Shown here piece after piece: positions 47,007-55,394 of a stretch of 64,000 bases of DNA. The DNA is from Actinomadura cremea. Lineage in GTDB: Bacteria; Actinomycetota; Actinomycetes; Streptosporangiales; Streptosporangiaceae. The notes under the pieces were generated by a model, which did no database searches, was not told the DNA's origin, and was given only the letters and a program-made list of their open reading frames with translations. Each line of letters starts with the position of its first letter. The first letter of the stretch is position 1. The position numbers and the translations under genes are program-made. The stretch is from assembly GCF_014648495.1 (NCBI RefSeq), contig NZ_BMRF01000016.1, positions 1-64,000 on the forward strand, written 5' to 3'.

Positions 47007-47174
47007 GTGCCGCGGCTCGCGCCGCTGCCGCCGGGCGACGGGGTCGTGCGGGTTCCGCTGCGGGGCGAGGCGGTGCCGTACCGGCGGATCGTGGCGTGCG
47101 TGCGGCAGGGCAGCGACGGGCAGCCGCCGATCGCGCGCGGTCTGGAGGCGCTGCACGCCGTGGCCCGCGGCTGA
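47007..47174 (+). pseudogene. C-terminal fragment of a LysR-type regulator
   Basis: The last 55 codons of a LysR effector domain remain: VPRLAPLPPGDGVVRVPLRG, then YRRIVACVRQGSDGQPPIARGLEALHAVARG and a stop. There is no HTH or plausible start. It is the counterpart of the truncated EamA gene; LysR/EamA divergent pairs are common in actinomycetes. Confidence 0.65.
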
Positions 47175-47206
47175 CCGGCCTGACCGGCCTGACCGGCCTA
47201 ACCGGC
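47171..47206. repeat. four 9-bp tandem repeats at the paaX 3' end
   Basis: CTGACCGGC is repeated at 47171, 47180 and 47189, then CTAACCGGC at 47198. The repeat contains the stop of the LysR fragment and the stop of the PaaX gene. Confidence 0.8.
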
Positions 47207-48118
47207 CTCGGCGGTGTCCGGGGCGGCGGGCGGAGGGACCGGGATCGACTCGATGGCCGCGTCGGCGAGCCGCCGGGCGTTGCCCTGGTAGCGGTCGCGG
47301 AGCTCCAGCAGCACCTGCTGGCCGCGGACGGCGGGCCAGCCGTCCGGCAGGTGCTCGACGGGCAGCCGCGGGTCGTCGCGGACGAGCTGCAGCCACTCGG
47401 TGGTCATCCACAGGTAGCGGGCGAGGTCGTCGGGTGCGTCCGGCAGCGGGTCGGGCCGGTCCCAGCGGTCGAGGAACGCGCGGTAGCCGCTCGCGACGGC
47501 GTCCAGGTCGAAGGCCTCGCGGAGCATCGCCGGGACGTCGGTGGGCTCCTCGGCGGGGCCGGAGAACACCTTGAGCCGGCCGTCCAGGCCGAGCTCGCCG
47601 ACGATCGAGCCGACGTCCCGCCGCGATGGAGCGATCCACGTGCCGTTGCCGAGTGAGCCGAAGCCCGCCCAGGTCAGCCGGGCGCGCAGGTCGTGGCGGG
47701 CGCGCTGCCACGACTCGGGCATCGAGAACGCGAGCACGGTCCAGGTGCCGTCCCAGTCGGTGACGACGTCCCGTCGCCAGACGCGCTCCTCGCCGTCGTG
47801 CAGGATCGCCGCCGAGCGCGCGGTCAGCCCGAAGTACATGCGGCGGCCGTCGCGGTGCCGTGCCAGCAGGCCGCGGCCGACCATCCGGGTCAGCGTGGAG
47901 CGGACGGCGTGCTCGCCGACGCCGAGCCGGGCGAACGTGTCGATGAAACTGCCCGAGAAGACCGCGATGTCGCGCCCGAGCACGTAGTTGCCGAGGTAGG
48001 TCAGCATCAGCGACTGCGGCCGGAGCCGGAGCGAGGGTCCGGTGGCCGGTCCGGGGCCCGTCCCGCCGGCGCCCCGTTCTCCGCCGTGCTCCCGGTGCTC
48101 GACGTCCGGGCTGCTCAC
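47198..48118 (-). CDS. PaaX family transcriptional regulator
   Basis: The 306-residue protein has the PaaX N-terminal winged helix (FIDTFARLGVGEHAVRSTLTRMVGRGLLARHRDGRRMYFGLT in outline) and the middle and C-terminal domains (WDGTWTVLAFSMPESWQRARHDLRARLTWAGFGSL; VASGYRAFLDRWDRPD). PaaX represses phenylacetate genes and responds to an aryl-CoA in E. coli. Here it is divergent from an importer, CoA ligase and Rieske oxygenase operon, and it may sense an aryl-CoA made by that ligase. The GTG at 48118 has GGAGA just upstream. Confidence 0.87.
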   Translation of the reverse strand: MSSPDVEHREHGGERGAGGTGPGPATGPSLRLRPQSLMLTYLGNYVLGRDIAVFSGSFIDTFARLGVGEHAVRSTLTRMVGRGLLARHRDGRRMYFGLTARSAAILHDGEERVWRRDVVTDWDGTWTVLAFSMPESWQRARHDLRARLTWAGFGSLGNGTWIAPSRRDVGSIVGELGLDGRLKVFSGPAEEPTDVPAMLREAFDLDAVASGYRAFLDRWDRPDPLPDAPDDLARYLWMTTEWLQLVRDDPRLPVEHLPDGWPAVRGQQVLLELRDRYQGNARRLADAAIESIPVPPPAAPDTAEAG

Positions 48119-48212
48119 TCTCCACTCACCCGTTCGGCTCCCCTCATGGCGCCAGCGTATCGGCGGTCCAGGAGGCTCCAAGCCCCCTGGATCATTCATG
48201 TTGGGCAGATCC

Positions 48213-48241
48213 TTGACCACCGTGAAATATACGCCTAACTT
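48213..48241 (+). promoter_or_regulatory. promoter of the ABC importer / oxygenase operon
   Basis: TTGACC (48213-48218), 17 bp, TAACTT (48236-48241). The transcription start should be near 48248, 54 bp before the first gene. The AT-rich spacer GTGAAATATAC may be part of the PaaX operator. Confidence 0.7.
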
Positions 48242-48301
48242 CGGGGCAGTCCAGCCCGGGCACCCGGCCGCCGCAGCGATCCCCCACCTCGGGAGGCTCC
48301 A

Positions 48302-49486
48302 GTGCGCAAGATCGTCCCCCTTCTCGCCGCGGCCGTGCTCGCCGCCGCCACCGCATGCGGCGGTGCCGGCGGCGGGGACGGCTCCGCCCTCAAGATCGGC
48401 TTCATCGAGTCCCTGACCGGCAACTACGCCTCGCTCGGCGGCGAGGCGAAGAAGACCGTCGAACTGGCCGTCGAGCAGATCAACGACGCCGGCGGCATCG
48501 ACGGCGAGAGGATAGAGCTGATCACCCTCGACGACCGGACGTCGCCCGACCAGGGCGTCCTGCACTTCAACAAGCTGCGGTCGCAGGACGTCACCGCGAT
48601 CATCGGCTCGACCTACGCCAACGTCGCGCTCGCCGTCCAGCCGCTCGCCGAGCGAGAGAAGATCCCCTACATCTCGCTCGCCCCCGCCGACGAGCAGGTC
48701 GACCCGATCCGCGACTACACGTTCGTGATCCCGGCGCTGTCGTCCACCTACGCGCAGGCGATGCTCGGCTACTTCAAGGAGAACGGCGTCGCGCGGGTCG
48801 CCGTCGCCTACGACACCAAGAGCGCCTACGCGATGGCCGGGTTCGAGGGGATGAAGGCGCACGCGGCCGAGCACGGCGTGCGGATCGTGAAGGAGGAGCC
48901 CTTCGAGACCGACGCCGGCAGCTTCAGCCCGCTGTTCACACACGTCCGCGACTCCGACGCGCAGGCCCTCGTCGCCTGGGCGAGCGGGCCGCCCGGCGTG
49001 ACGCTGGCCAAGCAGTTCCCGTCGTCCGGCCTGGACATGCCGCTGTTCATGACGGGTTCGCAGGCCAGCAAGCTGTGGCTCGACCCCGTCGGCGAGGCCG
49101 CCGAGGGCGTGTACGTGCAGAGCGCCGTCGGCGTCGTCGGCGGGCACCTCCCCGACGGCAGGCTGAAGCAGTCGATCCAGGAGATGTCGGTGCCGTTCGA
49201 GAAGAAGCACGGGTACGAGCCGCCGCAGTTCGCGATGGACGGCTACGCGGCCGTGAAGCTCCTGGCCGCCGCCATCGAGCAGGCCGGCGCCGACCCCGAG
49301 AAGATCCGCGACGCGCTGGAGGGCCTCAGCCTCGTCACCCCCAACGGCCAGTACAACTACTCGCCGACCGACCACTCCGGGCTCAAACCGTCCGACATCT
49401 CCATGAACCAGGTGGAGAACGGCGAGCTCGTCCCGACCGGATGGTCGAAGACCCGGCTCGCGCGGACCGCGAGCGCCCTCGGATGA
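48302..49486 (+). CDS. branched-chain-type ABC transporter substrate-binding lipoprotein
   Basis: The 394-residue protein has an N-terminal lipoprotein-like signal (VLAAATACGG). The LivK/Leu-binding fold follows: KIGFIESLTGNYASLGGEAKKTVELAVEQINDAGGIDG in outline, AIIGSTYANVALAVQPLAE and MDGYAAVKLLAAAIEQAG. It captures the substrate outside the membrane for the LivHMGF complex encoded downstream. Aromatic acids are common ligands of such proteins in actinomycetes. GTG 48302 has GGGAGG 5 bases upstream. Confidence 0.9.
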   Translation: MRKIVPLLAAAVLAAATACGGAGGGDGSALKIGFIESLTGNYASLGGEAKKTVELAVEQINDAGGIDGERIELITLDDRTSPDQGVLHFNKLRSQDVTAIIGSTYANVALAVQPLAEREKIPYISLAPADEQVDPIRDYTFVIPALSSTYAQAMLGYFKENGVARVAVAYDTKSAYAMAGFEGMKAHAAEHGVRIVKEEPFETDAGSFSPLFTHVRDSDAQALVAWASGPPGVTLAKQFPSSGLDMPLFMTGSQASKLWLDPVGEAAEGVYVQSAVGVVGGHLPDGRLKQSIQEMSVPFEKKHGYEPPQFAMDGYAAVKLLAAAIEQAGADPEKIRDALEGLSLVTPNGQYNYSPTDHSGLKPSDISMNQVENGELVPTGWSKTRLARTASALG

Positions 49487-50268
49487 GCGCGCTGCTCACG
49501 ATCGAGAGCGCCGGGCGGGCGTTCGGCGGCGTCTACGCCGTCCGGGACGTGTCGATGACGGTCCGCGAGGGCGAGACCCGCGCCGTCATCGGTCCCAACG
49601 GCGCCGGGAAGTCCACGCTGTTCAACCTGGTCAGCGGCCACCTCGTCCCCGACCACGGGACGATCGCGTACGCGCCCGCCGGTGCGGGCGGGACGCGCCG
49701 CATCGACCGGCTCGCCCCGCACGCGCGGGCCCGGCTCGGCATCGCCATCGTGTTCCAGGGCGCCCGCCTCTTCCACGGCATGACCGCGCTGGAGAACGTC
49801 ATGGTCGGCGCGCACGCCCGCACCCGGCACGGGATGCTGTCGGCGACGCTGCGGCTGCCGGGGCAGCGCCGCGAGGAGGCCGCGATCCGGGCCGACGCCC
49901 TCGACGCGCTCGGCCGGGTCGGGCTGCGCGACTGGGCGCACCGCTCCGCCGACGTCCTCCCGCTCGGGCAGCAGCGCTCCCTGCAGGTGGCGCGCGCTCT
50001 CTGCGCCCGTCCCCGGCTCCTGCTGCTGGACGAGCCCGCGTCGGGCCTGCGCGCCGCCGAGCGGGAGGCGCTCGCCCAGCTCGTCGAGGGGCTGCGCGCG
50101 GAGGGACTGACGATGATGCTCGTCGAGCACGACGTCGCGTTCGTCGCCCGGCTCGCCGACCGCGTCGGCGTCCTGGACCTCGGCCGCCTCATCGCCGAGG
50201 GCACCCCGGAGCAGATCCGCGGCGACCCCGCCGTCGTCGCGGCGTACCTGGGGGAGGAGGCCGCATGA
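49483..50268 (+). CDS. ABC transporter ATPase, LivG type
   Basis: The 261-residue ATPase has Walker A GPNGAGKST, the LivG-type signature LPLGQQRSLQVARAL, Walker B LLLLDEPASGL and the H-loop VEHDVAF. The signature is not LSGGQ but the family variant, as expected for LivG. The ATG overlaps the stop of the binding-protein gene (ATGA), giving translational coupling. It drives import through the LivHM pore. Confidence 0.92.
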   Translation: MSALLTIESAGRAFGGVYAVRDVSMTVREGETRAVIGPNGAGKSTLFNLVSGHLVPDHGTIAYAPAGAGGTRRIDRLAPHARARLGIAIVFQGARLFHGMTALENVMVGAHARTRHGMLSATLRLPGQRREEAAIRADALDALGRVGLRDWAHRSADVLPLGQQRSLQVARALCARPRLLLLDEPASGLRAAEREALAQLVEGLRAEGLTMMLVEHDVAFVARLADRVGVLDLGRLIAEGTPEQIRGDPAVVAAYLGEEAA

Positions 50269-51062
50269 CGGAATGGAACGGGCGCGGCGGGCGGAATGAG
50301 GGCATGCGGCTGCCGTTGCCGGGGGGCGTGGGGGGTCGCCCCCCACAAGAGACGCGCGTGACGGCACCGGTCATCGAGGTGTCCGACCTGGTCGTCCGGT
50401 ACGGGACGGCCACCGCCCTGGACCGGGTCGCGCTGACCGTCGGGGCCGGCGAGCCGGTCGCGCTCATCGGCCCGAACGGCGCCGGGAAGACGTCGCTCGT
50501 CAACGCGATCCTGGGCGTGCTGCGGCCCGCCGCCGGACGGGCCCGCGTGCGGGGCCGCGCCGCGCTCGTCCCCGAGGGGCGGCAGATGTTCGACGACCTG
50601 ACCGTCGAGGACAACCTGGCCCTGGGCGCCTGGCGCCGCCGCCGCGAGCGCGGTGCCCGCGACACCGCCCGCGCGTACGAGGTGCTGCCGCGGCTGGCAG
50701 AGCTGAAGGATCGCCGCGCGGGGTCGCTGTCGGGCGGGGAGCAGCAGATGGTGGCGTTCGGCCGGGCGCTGATGGCCGACCCCGACGTGCTCGTGGTGGA
50801 CGAGCTGTCGCTCGGGCTCGCCCCGCTCGTCACCGCCGGCCTCGCCGACCACCTGCGGACGCTGAACGCCGAACGCGGGCTCGCGATCCTGCTGATCGAG
50901 CAGAACGCGCGGCTCGCACTCGACCTGTGCGCGCGCGGCTACGTGCTCGAGGCCGGACGGATCCGCGCCGAGGGCACGGCGGACGAGCTGGCGGCCGGCA
51001 GCGCGGTCGCCGACGCCTACCTCGGCGGCGGGGCGCCCCCGGCGAAGGGGGAGGGCGCGTGA
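50265..51062 (+). CDS. ABC transporter ATPase, LivF type
   Basis: The 265-residue ATPase has Walker A GPNGAGKTS, PEGRQMFDDLTVEDNL, signature LSGGEQQMVAFGRALM, Walker B VLVVDELSLGLAPL and IEQNARLALDL, typical of LivF. ATG 50265 has GGAGG 6 bases upstream and overlaps the livG stop, so I use it, though it adds 31 odd Gly/Arg-rich residues containing a perfect hairpin. GTG 50358 would give the usual family length (234) but has a weak ribosome site. Confidence 0.88.
   Translation: MTEWNGRGGRNEGMRLPLPGGVGGRPPQETRVTAPVIEVSDLVVRYGTATALDRVALTVGAGEPVALIGPNGAGKTSLVNAILGVLRPAAGRARVRGRAALVPEGRQMFDDLTVEDNLALGAWRRRRERGARDTARAYEVLPRLAELKDRRAGSLSGGEQQMVAFGRALMADPDVLVVDELSLGLAPLVTAGLADHLRTLNAERGLAILLIEQNARLALDLCARGYVLEAGRIRAEGTADELAAGSAVADAYLGGGAPPAKGEGA
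50328..50346. repeat. perfect 8-bp palindromic hairpin at the livG/livF junction
   Basis: GTGGGGGG-TCG-CCCCCCAC. Such short G/C palindromes occur as dispersed intergenic elements in actinomycetes. Here it lies inside the extended start of livF and could have inserted into an intergenic gap, or could regulate translation. Confidence 0.55.
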
Positions 51063-51922
51063 GCGCGTTCCTGCAGTACCTCATCTCCGGGATCGCCGTC
51101 GGATGCGGGTTCGCGCTCCTGGCGAGCGGCCTGGTGGCCATCCACCGGGTGACCCGCGTCGTGAACTTCGCGCAGGGCATGTTCGCCGTCGTCGGCGGGA
51201 TGGCGGCCGGGTCGCTGCTGTCGTCCGGGCTGCCGCACGTCGCCGCCGAGGCCGCCGCCGTGCTCGTCGCGGGCGCGGTCGGCCTGGCCGTCGGGCTCGC
51301 CGCGACCGGCAGGCGCGGGACGTCGCCGCAGTCGGCGCTCATCGTCACCCTCGGCCTCGGCTTCCTGGCGTACGCGGTGGAGATCATGATCTGGGGCGAC
51401 AACCCCCGCTCCCACCCGGGCCTCGGCGGGGCCGTCACCGTGTTCGGCGCCCACGTGCAGAAGCAGTCGTTCCTCGTCATCGGCGTCGCGGCCGCGGTGT
51501 TCGCGCTGCTCGGGCTGTTCTTCGGCCGCACCTACACCGGGAAGGCGCTCACCGCCTGCGCCTCGAACCCGTACGCGGCGCGGGCGGTCGGCATCGACGT
51601 CGTCCGGATGGGGCTGCTCGCGTTCGCGCTCGGCGGGATGCTCGGCGGCCTCGGCGGCGTCCTGCTCACGCCGCTGCAGCCCATCTCCTACAACAGCGAC
51701 GTCCTGCTCATCACCAACGGGTTCGCGGCGGCGATCCTCGGCGGCCTGGACCGGCCGGGCGTCGCGCTCGCCGGGGCGCTGACCCTCGGCGTCGCCGAGT
51801 CGATGGTGGCCGGGTACGGCTCCGCTTCGTACCAGACCGTCGTGGCCCTGGTGCTGATGCTGACGATCATGATGGTGCGCGCGTCGCGGCGGACCGCGCT
51901 CCAGGAGGAGGCCGCCCGATGA
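51059..51922 (+). CDS. ABC transporter permease, LivH type
   Basis: The 287-residue protein has about eight membrane helices and the LivH motif VVNFAQGMFAVVGGM, then GLGFLAYAVEIMIWG and KALTACASNPYAARAVGID (EAA-type coupling region). It forms half of the import pore with the next gene's product. GTG 51059 overlaps the livF stop (GTGA). Confidence 0.9.
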   Translation: MSAFLQYLISGIAVGCGFALLASGLVAIHRVTRVVNFAQGMFAVVGGMAAGSLLSSGLPHVAAEAAAVLVAGAVGLAVGLAATGRRGTSPQSALIVTLGLGFLAYAVEIMIWGDNPRSHPGLGGAVTVFGAHVQKQSFLVIGVAAAVFALLGLFFGRTYTGKALTACASNPYAARAVGIDVVRMGLLAFALGGMLGGLGGVLLTPLQPISYNSDVLLITNGFAAAILGGLDRPGVALAGALTLGVAESMVAGYGSASYQTVVALVLMLTIMMVRASRRTALQEEAAR

Positions 51923-52950
51923 GCGTGTCCGTCCGCAACGCCGTGACCGCCTCCCCGGGGACGGCCGCCGCGATCGCCGTCGCCGCCGTCGCGCTCGTCC
52001 TGCCGCTCGTCCTGCCCGGCCCGCAAGTGGCGGTGTACGTGCTGCTGCTGGTCTCGGCGATCGTCGTCACCGGCCTGTCCATGCTGATGGGCTTCGCCGG
52101 GCAGGTGTCGCTCGGCCAGGCCGCGTTCACCCTGATCGGCGCCTACACCGCCGCGCTGACCGCGACCAACGGCGTCCCGACCTGGGCGGGGCTGCTGCTC
52201 GCGCCCGCCGTCGCCGGGGCCGCCGCCGCGCTCGTCGGCGTCCCGCTGCTGCGGCTGCGCGGCCACCAGCTCGCGTTCGCCACCCTCGCCGTCCAGCTGA
52301 TCCTGCTCAGCGTCGTCGGGCGGCAGGAATGGGCGGGCGGCGACATCGGGCTGCAGGGCGTCCCGCGCCTCACGGTCGCCGGATACGAGTTCGCCGACGA
52401 CATCGCCTATGCCTACCTCGCCCTCGGCGCGCTCGGCCTCACCGTCCTGGTCGTCCGCAACATCGTCGGCTCCCGGCCCGGCCGGGGGCTGCGCGCGCTC
52501 GCCACCAGCGAGGTCGCCGCCGCGTCCGCCGGGGTGCCGGTCGCCGTCTACAAGCAGGCGGTGTTCGCCCTGTCGGCGGCGTTCGCGGGCCTCGCGGGCG
52601 GCATCTACGCGTACTACATCGGGTACGTCGCGCCCGGCTCGTTCCCCGTCCTGCTGTCGTTCGAGTACGTCGTGATGGTCGTCGTCGGCGGCGCCGGGAC
52701 GATCTGGGGCGCGCTCGCCGGCGCCACCGCCGTCACGCTGCTGCTGCAGGTGCTGAACGACGTCGGTACGCGGGAGGGGATGCCCGCGTCCGCGCCGGCC
52801 GTCCTGTCCTACGCCGTCTACGGGGTGCTGCTCGTCCTGGTGGTGCTGTTCATGCCGAAGGGCCTCGTTCCCACGGCCGCCGACCGGTGGCGGCGCCGCG
52901 CCCCGGCCCGCCGCGCCGCCGCCGAGGCCGAACCCGAACCCGTGAAGTGA
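51919..52950 (+). CDS. ABC transporter permease, LivM type
   Basis: The 343-residue protein has the LivM signature LSMLMGFAGQVSLGQAAFTLIGAYTAA and RALATSEVAAASAGVPVAVYKQAVFALSA, with about nine helices and a charged cytoplasmic tail. ATG 51919 overlaps the livH stop. It completes the five-component importer. Confidence 0.9.
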   Translation: MSVSVRNAVTASPGTAAAIAVAAVALVLPLVLPGPQVAVYVLLLVSAIVVTGLSMLMGFAGQVSLGQAAFTLIGAYTAALTATNGVPTWAGLLLAPAVAGAAAALVGVPLLRLRGHQLAFATLAVQLILLSVVGRQEWAGGDIGLQGVPRLTVAGYEFADDIAYAYLALGALGLTVLVVRNIVGSRPGRGLRALATSEVAAASAGVPVAVYKQAVFALSAAFAGLAGGIYAYYIGYVAPGSFPVLLSFEYVVMVVVGGAGTIWGALAGATAVTLLLQVLNDVGTREGMPASAPAVLSYAVYGVLLVLVVLFMPKGLVPTAADRWRRRAPARRAAAEAEPEPVK

Positions 52951-52974
52951 CCGTCCGGAGAGGATGCCCCCGCC

Positions 52975-54501
52975 ATGCGCAACGAAGGACTCGGGTCCTG
53001 GCCCGTCCGCCGCGCCCGCAAGACGCCGGACGCCGCCGCGCTCGTCCACGACGGGCGGACGCTCACCTACGCCGGGCTGCTGGACCGCGTGTCCCGTCTC
53101 GCGCACGGGCTGCGCGCCCTCGGCGTCCGGCCGGGCGACCGCGTCGGCTACCTGGGGCCGAACCACCCGGCGTTCCTGGAGACGCTGTTCGCCGCCGGGA
53201 TGCTCGGCGGGGTGTTCGTGCCGCTCAACACGCGGCTGGCCGGTCCCGAGATCGCGTACCAGCTCACCGACTCCGGGGCGTCGGTGCTGGTGCACGCGCC
53301 GTCGCACGCCGATCTCGTGGCGGGCGTCCGCGCGGACGTCCCCGTCCGCGAGCACGTCGCGCTGGCCGGACCGGGCCCGTGGGCGCACGGGTACGAGGAG
53401 GTGGCCGCCCGGACGGCGGCGGGCGCCGGACCGCCGGACGTCCCGGTGTCCCTCGACGACCCGTGCATGATCATGTACACGTCCGGGACGACCGGGGCCG
53501 CGAAGGGCGCGACCCTCACCCACGGCAACATCACCTGGAACGCGGTCAACGTCCTCATCGACCACGACCTCGTCGCGGGCGAGGTGGCGCTGGTGTCCGC
53601 GCCGCTGTTCCACACCGCCGGGCTCAACATGCTCACGCTGCCCGTGCTGCTCAAGGGCGGCGCGTGCGTGCTCGTCCCCGCGTTCGATCCCGCCGCCACG
53701 CTCGAGCTGATCGCCGAGCACCGCGTCACGTTCGTGTTCGGGGTGCCGACGATGTTCCAGCGCGTCGCCCGCGAACCCGGCTGGGACGACGCCGACCTGT
53801 CGTCCCTGCGCATCCTGACCTGCGGCGGCGCGCCCGTGCCGCCGTCGCTCATCGAGACCTACCACAAGCGGGGCCTCACGTTCCTGCAGGGATACGGGAT
53901 GACCGAGGCCGCGCCGGGCACGCTCTTCCTCGACGCCGCGCACGCCGAGTCGAAGGCCGGGTCGGCCGGCGTGCCGCACTTCTTCAGCGACGTCCGCGTC
54001 GTCGGCCCCGACATGACGGACGTGCCGCCGGGGGAGACCGGCGAGATCGTCGTGCGGGGACCGCACGTGATGCGCGGCTACTGGGGCCGCCCCGACGCGA
54101 CCGCCGCCGCCTTCACCGGCGGCTGGTTCCGCAGCGGCGACGCCGCCCGCCTCGACGGGGACGGCTACGCCTACATCGTCGACCGCATCAAGGACGTGAT
54201 CATCTCGGGCGGGGAGAACGTCTACCCGGCCGAGGTCGAGCACGCGATCCTCGCCGACCCCGACGTCCTGGAGTGCGCCGTCATCGGCGTCCCGGACGAG
54301 ACGTGGGGCGAGGTCGGCCGCGCCGTGTTCGTCCCGCGCCCCGGCTCCGGGCTGACCGGGGACGCGGTGCTGGCCCGGCTCGACGGCCGGCTCGCCCGCT
54401 ACAAGATCCCCAAGTCGGCGGTGCCGGCCGCGGGGTTGCCCCGCAACGCCGCCGGCAAGATCCTCAAGGGACCGCTGCGGGAGGAGTTCGGCGAACCATG
54501 A
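52975..54501 (+). CDS. AMP-forming acyl/aryl-CoA ligase
   Basis: The 508-residue adenylating enzyme has the P-loop MYTSGTTGAAKGATLTH, GYGMTEAAPGTLF, the GDAARLDGDGYAYIVDRIKDVIISGGENVYPAEVE hinge (in parts) and the terminal catalytic lysine region PRNAAGKILKGPLRE. It activates a carboxylic acid to its CoA thioester with ATP. In this operon the substrate is probably an imported aromatic acid such as a benzoate, phenylacetate or cinnamate derivative; sequence alone does not decide. The product may be the PaaX ligand. Confidence 0.88.
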   Translation: MRNEGLGSWPVRRARKTPDAAALVHDGRTLTYAGLLDRVSRLAHGLRALGVRPGDRVGYLGPNHPAFLETLFAAGMLGGVFVPLNTRLAGPEIAYQLTDSGASVLVHAPSHADLVAGVRADVPVREHVALAGPGPWAHGYEEVAARTAAGAGPPDVPVSLDDPCMIMYTSGTTGAAKGATLTHGNITWNAVNVLIDHDLVAGEVALVSAPLFHTAGLNMLTLPVLLKGGACVLVPAFDPAATLELIAEHRVTFVFGVPTMFQRVAREPGWDDADLSSLRILTCGGAPVPPSLIETYHKRGLTFLQGYGMTEAAPGTLFLDAAHAESKAGSAGVPHFFSDVRVVGPDMTDVPPGETGEIVVRGPHVMRGYWGRPDATAAAFTGGWFRSGDAARLDGDGYAYIVDRIKDVIISGGENVYPAEVEHAILADPDVLECAVIGVPDETWGEVGRAVFVPRPGSGLTGDAVLARLDGRLARYKIPKSAVPAAGLPRNAAGKILKGPLREEFGEP

Positions 54502-55298
54502 CGGAACGGGCGAGCGGGCGGGGTCGTCCCCCGGTCACGCGGCGGGTCCTGGACATCCTCGGCGCCTTCTCGGCGGAGCGCCCGGCGCTGTCCATCACCC
54601 AGCTCGCGCGGCGCGCCGGGCTGCCGCTGTCCACCGCCCACCGCCTCGTCGGCGAGCTGGCCTGCTGGGGGGCGCTGGAACGCGACGCCGACGGGCTCTA
54701 CCGGGTCGGGCTGCGGCTCTTCGAGGTCGCCGCGCTCGCCCCGCGCGGACCCGCGCTGCGCGAGGCCGCGATGCCGTTCCTCGAGGACCTCTACGAGGCC
54801 ACCCACGAGAACGTCCACCTCGCCGTCCTCGACGGCCTCGAGGTCGTCTACATCGAGCGGATCTCGGCCCGCGACGCCGTGCACGTCTTCTCCCGCGTCG
54901 GCGGCCGCTGGCCCGCGCACGCCACCGGCGTCGGCCTCGCCATCCTCGCGCACTCCGACCGCGCCCTGCAGGAACGCGCGATCGCCGCGCCGCTGCGCCG
55001 GTTCACCGACCGGACGATCGCGTCCGGCGCCGAGCTGCGCCGCGCCCTGGCCGAGGTCCGCCGCACCGGCGTCGCGGTCAGCGACGGGCAGGTCGAAACG
55101 TTCGCGCTCTCCGTCGGCGCGCCCGTCTTCGGACCGGACGACACGGTCGTGGCGGCCGTCGCGATCGTCGTCCCGAACACCGGCTGGGACGCGCGGTCGC
55201 TGACCCCCGTCGTCCGCGCGAGCGCCCGCGGCATCTCCCGGGCGCTCGGCGCGCCCCGCGCCGTCCGCCCGCCCGAGACCGCCATGCACGGCCGCTGA
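54498..55298 (+). CDS. IclR family transcriptional regulator
   Basis: The 266-residue protein has an N-terminal HTH (LDILGAFSAERPALSITQLARRAGLPLSTAHRLVGEL in outline). The IclR effector domain follows (ALREAAMPFLEDLYEATHENVHLAVLDGLEVVYIERI, HATGVGLAILAH, GVAVSDGQVETFALSVGAPVF). IclR proteins often control aromatic catabolism. It is embedded in the operon, with its ATG overlapping the ligase stop, so two regulators (this and PaaX) may control the locus. The target may be the oxygenase gene 96 bp downstream. Confidence 0.88.
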   Translation: MTERASGRGRPPVTRRVLDILGAFSAERPALSITQLARRAGLPLSTAHRLVGELACWGALERDADGLYRVGLRLFEVAALAPRGPALREAAMPFLEDLYEATHENVHLAVLDGLEVVYIERISARDAVHVFSRVGGRWPAHATGVGLAILAHSDRALQERAIAAPLRRFTDRTIASGAELRRALAEVRRTGVAVSDGQVETFALSVGAPVFGPDDTVVAAVAIVVPNTGWDARSLTPVVRASARGISRALGAPRAVRPPETAMHGR

Positions 55299-55394
55299 CC
55301 GGATGCTTCCGTCCGACGGAAGCCGCCCTGGCCGGACGGGGTCGGCGACGAGATGCTCGTCACACCCGTCCGTCCACCGCCGAGGAGCGCCCCC

